Of a DNA stretch of 6,618 bases, positions 4,766 to 6,618 are shown piece by piece. A program made the position numbers and the translations under genes. This DNA is from a bacterium. GTDB lineage: Bacteria; Patescibacteriota; Minisyncoccia; Minisyncoccales; PEYH01. Position 1 is the first letter of the stretch. Each line of letters begins with the position of its first letter. The stretch spans positions 1 through 6,618 of the forward strand of contig JAGGVA010000050.1 in NCBI GenBank assembly GCA_021158195.1, given 5' to 3'. The notes beneath the pieces are model-generated. The model saw nothing but the letters and a program-made list of their open reading frames with translations. It did not search any database and was not told where the DNA came from.

Positions 4766-5281
4766 ATGGCAACGATCAAAAAGTTTGAAGATTTGATTTC
4801 TTGGAGAAAGGCAAGAGAATTAACTCGTTACATTTATTATTTGACAAAGAAAGAGAAATTCTCAAGAGATTACGGTTTAAAAGATCAAATTCAAAGATCT
4901 GCGGTATCAACAATGGCAAATCAGGCAGAAGGATTTTGTCGAGGCACAAAAATTGAACTAATAAATTATTTCTATATTGCCAAAGGATCAGCCGGAGAAG
5001 TTCAAAGTCATTTATATGTAGCGCTGGATCAAGGTTATATTACAGAAGAAGAGTTTCAAAAAGGATATAAATCGGTAGACGAAGTTCAGAGATTAATTCA
5101 GAATTTCGTTGATAAAGTTAAAAAGAATTCCTTAACTGGATTACAGTATAGACAGCCCAAGATGCCTACTCAAACAGAGAAAGTAAAAAGGGAACTTGAA
5201 AAAGAAGATAAGGTTTTGACAGAGCGCGGCATTATGTATAAAAAAGAAGCGGAGAAGTTGGGGTTGAAGTCGATAATTTGA
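4766..5281 (+). CDS. S23-type four-helix bundle protein with C-terminal extension
   Basis: Residues 1-120 match the four-helix bundle proteins related to the S23 protein encoded by intervening sequences of 23S rRNA genes. Hallmarks are KFEDLISWRKARELT (6-20), YGLKDQIQRSAVSTMANQAEGFCRG (36-60) and LINYFYIAKGSAGEVQSHLYVAL (65-87). Members usually have about 115-130 residues; here 171 are present, with a charged tail from about residue 127 (QYRQPKMPTQTEK to LGLKSII) that I do not recognise. The fold is known to form pentameric rings that bind nucleic acid in relatives such as Avd of diversity-generating retroelements, but the cellular function of most members is unknown. The gene is exactly enclosed by the 48-bp repeats: the start codon follows the left copy by 3 bp, and the TGA stop touches the right copy. 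There is no reverse transcriptase or template repeat in view, so an Avd role is not supported. Confidence 0.9.
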   Translation: MATIKKFEDLISWRKARELTRYIYYLTKKEKFSRDYGLKDQIQRSAVSTMANQAEGFCRGTKIELINYFYIAKGSAGEVQSHLYVALDQGYITEEEFQKGYKSVDEVQRLIQNFVDKVKKNSLTGLQYRQPKMPTQTEKVKRELEKEDKVLTERGIMYKKEAEKLGLKSII

Positions 5282-5329
5282 GATATCGAAATGTCGAAAT
5301 GTAGAAATATCGATATATCGAAATATTAA
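5282..5329. repeat. 48-bp direct repeat, right copy flanking the S23 gene
   Basis: Octamers in register from 5284 read TATCGAAA, TGTCGAAA, TGTAGAAA, TATCGATA, TATCGAAA, TATTAAAA. The copy is direct and ungapped relative to 4715-4762 (42 of 48 identical), but its differences break the long perfect palindromes of the left copy. It begins at the base after the S23 TGA. A further 9-bp match, TTGAGATAT, straddles the start codon (4759-4767) and the stop codon (5278-5286). Confidence 0.88.
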
Positions 5330-5347
5330 AATAATTAATCTTATTCT

Positions 5348-6618
5348 ATGTTGAACAAAATTTTAAAGTACGGGATTTTAGGAACGGTTTTTCTTTTACC
5401 TTTGTTTTATCTACCATTTGCCTTTAATTTAGAACTTACAAAAACTTACTTTTTATTTTTCGCAGTATGGTTTTTAGTTTTGCTTTGTCTCTTTAAAATG
5501 ATCATTAAAGACAAGGAAATTCTTGTTCGCTATTCCAAATATGAATACTTTCTTGCTTTATTTTTGATTATTTCAGGTTTGTCTTTGGCATTCTCTGTAG
5601 ATAGGAAGGCGAGTATATTTGGAGTATATGGAAGATCATCTTCAGGATTTTTGGCTCTTTTAACATTTATAGGTCTGTATTTTCTTTTGACCCATAACAC
5701 AGAAAAATTTGGAGAAGAGAAAAAAATGATTGTCTCTCTTGGAGGATTGGTTAAAAGTTTCTTGGTGTCAGGCTTTATTGTCTTAATCCTCTCTTATTTT
5801 TCTCTTTTTGGCGTATGGCAATCATTAATTAATCTTAATCCAGAAGGTCTTTCATGGCTTAACTATCTTAATTTAGAGAACACAACCCACATTAGCAGAG
5901 AAGGTTTTGCAATATATCTCTCATTTCTTATTCTGATTTCTCTTTTTGCCCTTTTCTTTCCTCGCAAAAACGAAAATTCTCAAAGAAGAGTTTTAAAGAA
6001 ATTAAGAACAGCCGCTTTAATTTTGATTATTTTTGCCTCTCTTGTTTTGCTTCTTTTTATTGATTTTGTTGGTGCCTGGATTCTTCTCGGAATCTCTTTG
6101 ATTGTTTTTGTTTTTATGAGTTCGAGAAGAGAATCTTTGGCAGAATATGTGCCTCGACTTATCTTTCCGATTTTTATCATTATTATTTCTTTAATCTTTT
6201 CCATTTTTAACTTCAAAGCATTAATCGGCAATCCGCAGATTAATCTTCCAATATTTCAGAATAGCATAGAGGCACTTCCTTCTTATAAAGCATCATGGGC
6301 AATAGGCGGAAATACAATTTTGGCTGGCGCAAAAAACACTATTCTTGGCTCGGGAATAGGAACCTTCTTTTACGATTTAGCAAAGCATAGACCGGCAGAA
6401 CTTGCCAAAGGTGGTTGGCCTGCAGTTTCTCTTGTTGCTTCAAAATCATCTTTGACTGAAATTTTGGCAGGGCAGGGGATTTTAGGATTTGTCTTTTATC
6501 TTTTTGTTTTGCTTCTTCCTGTAGTTTACTTTCTGAAACCAAAAGAGTTAATTAAAAACATAATTTCAAAAATTAAAAGAAAAAGAAAGGAAAAAGTCCT
6601 TCAACTTGAGACCCAAGA
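5348..6618 (+). CDS. O-antigen ligase / polymerase-like membrane protein (3' partial)
   Basis: The frame is open from ATG 5348 to the window edge, giving 423 residues of a longer protein. About ten hydrophobic segments can be seen (roughly residues 8-28, 32-52, 66-83, 99-115, 132-158, 187-205, 219-239, 241-258, 269-288, 377-395). FSVDRKASIFGVYGRSSSGFL (82-102) matches the loop after the third helix in this family. LPSYKASWAIGGNTILAGAKNTILGSGIGTFFYDLAKHRP (310-349), with its ILGSGIGTF core, matches the large outer loop of Wzy_C-type O-antigen ligases and polymerases. Such enzymes join or polymerise glycans on the outer face of the membrane; in a CPR cell the product is likely a surface polysaccharide or glycoprotein glycan, which is inference. 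Residues 398-416 are Lys/Arg-rich and should face the cytoplasm. The start lies 18 bp after the S23 right repeat, so any promoter must lie in or near that repeat. Confidence 0.85.
   Translation, partial: MLNKILKYGILGTVFLLPLFYLPFAFNLELTKTYFLFFAVWFLVLLCLFKMIIKDKEILVRYSKYEYFLALFLIISGLSLAFSVDRKASIFGVYGRSSSGFLALLTFIGLYFLLTHNTEKFGEEKKMIVSLGGLVKSFLVSGFIVLILSYFSLFGVWQSLINLNPEGLSWLNYLNLENTTHISREGFAIYLSFLILISLFALFFPRKNENSQRRVLKKLRTAALILIIFASLVLLLFIDFVGAWILLGISLIVFVFMSSRRESLAEYVPRLIFPIFIIIISLIFSIFNFKALIGNPQINLPIFQNSIEALPSYKASWAIGGNTILAGAKNTILGSGIGTFFYDLAKHRPAELAKGGWPAVSLVASKSSLTEILAGQGILGFVFYLFVLLLPVVYFLKPKELIKNIISKIKRKRKEKVLQLETQ

Noticed and set aside
5279..5281. TGA read as glycine (code 25, as in Gracilibacteria and Absconditabacteria).
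   Set aside because: About 5 kb of coding sequence has no in-frame TGA other than this one, and the S23 protein ends sensibly here, so standard code is the better reading.
4766..5281. S23 protein as the Avd subunit of a diversity-generating retroelement, with the fibre C-terminus as the variable target.
   Set aside because: No reverse transcriptase gene and no near-duplicate of the fibre end (template repeat) is found in the window, and the fibre is almost 4 kb away. It could be revisited if flanking sequence shows a reverse transcriptase.
5980..6542. Antisense open frames across the membrane protein gene.
   Set aside because: They lie opposite a clear O-antigen-ligase-like frame with about ten membrane segments and family motifs. 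Their products are simple K/I/E-rich shadows.

Overview
This window looks like part of an AT-rich genome of the Candidate Phyla Radiation (Patescibacteria, Parcubacteria-like). That placement is inferred from gene content rather than from a marker gene. The content includes a long modular surface fibre protein, an exported Gln/Glu-rich protein, an O-antigen-ligase-type membrane protein, an S23-type four-helix bundle protein, an AAA_14/DUF4143 ATPase and a small MNT/HEPN pair. The starts also lack clear Shine-Dalgarno motifs. TAA, TAG and TGA all end genes and no reading frame needs TGA as a sense codon, so the standard bacterial code fits. All genes are on the + strand.

Layout. 1-866 is the 3' end of a fibre-like gene with a Cys-rich C-terminal domain. 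867-1191 is a gene-free spacer holding a 7-bp periodic array, a 10-bp periodic array, an imperfect inverted repeat, and a good promoter that appears to start a leaderless mRNA for the next gene. 1192-2484 encodes the ATPase. 2485-2587 is a repeat-bearing spacer. 2588-3290 is an MNT nucleotidyltransferase/HEPN pair (type VII HepT/MntA-like toxin-antitoxin) with intact catalytic motifs. 3291-3438 is another repeat spacer. 3439-4716 encodes an exported protein with a very acidic, Gln-rich tail. 4715-5329 is an S23 four-helix bundle gene bracketed by two 48-bp direct repeats. 5348 to the window end is the start of an O-antigen ligase/polymerase-like membrane protein.

The most striking feature is the organisation between genes. 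The ATPase, the MNT/HEPN pair and the S23 gene each sit between direct copies of short periodic repeats that touch or even enter the coding ends. The repeats are heptamers around TAGAATA, decamers around GAAATTTATG, and octamers around TATCGAAA. This looks like small accessory cassettes inserted among surface-envelope genes. The S23 case is the cleanest: the 48-bp repeats match at 42 of 48 positions, lie 3 bp before the start codon and directly after the stop codon, and contain perfect palindromes of 18 and 20 bp in the upstream copy. Whether these are mobile units, recombination scars or repeat-driven hot spots cannot be settled from one sequence.
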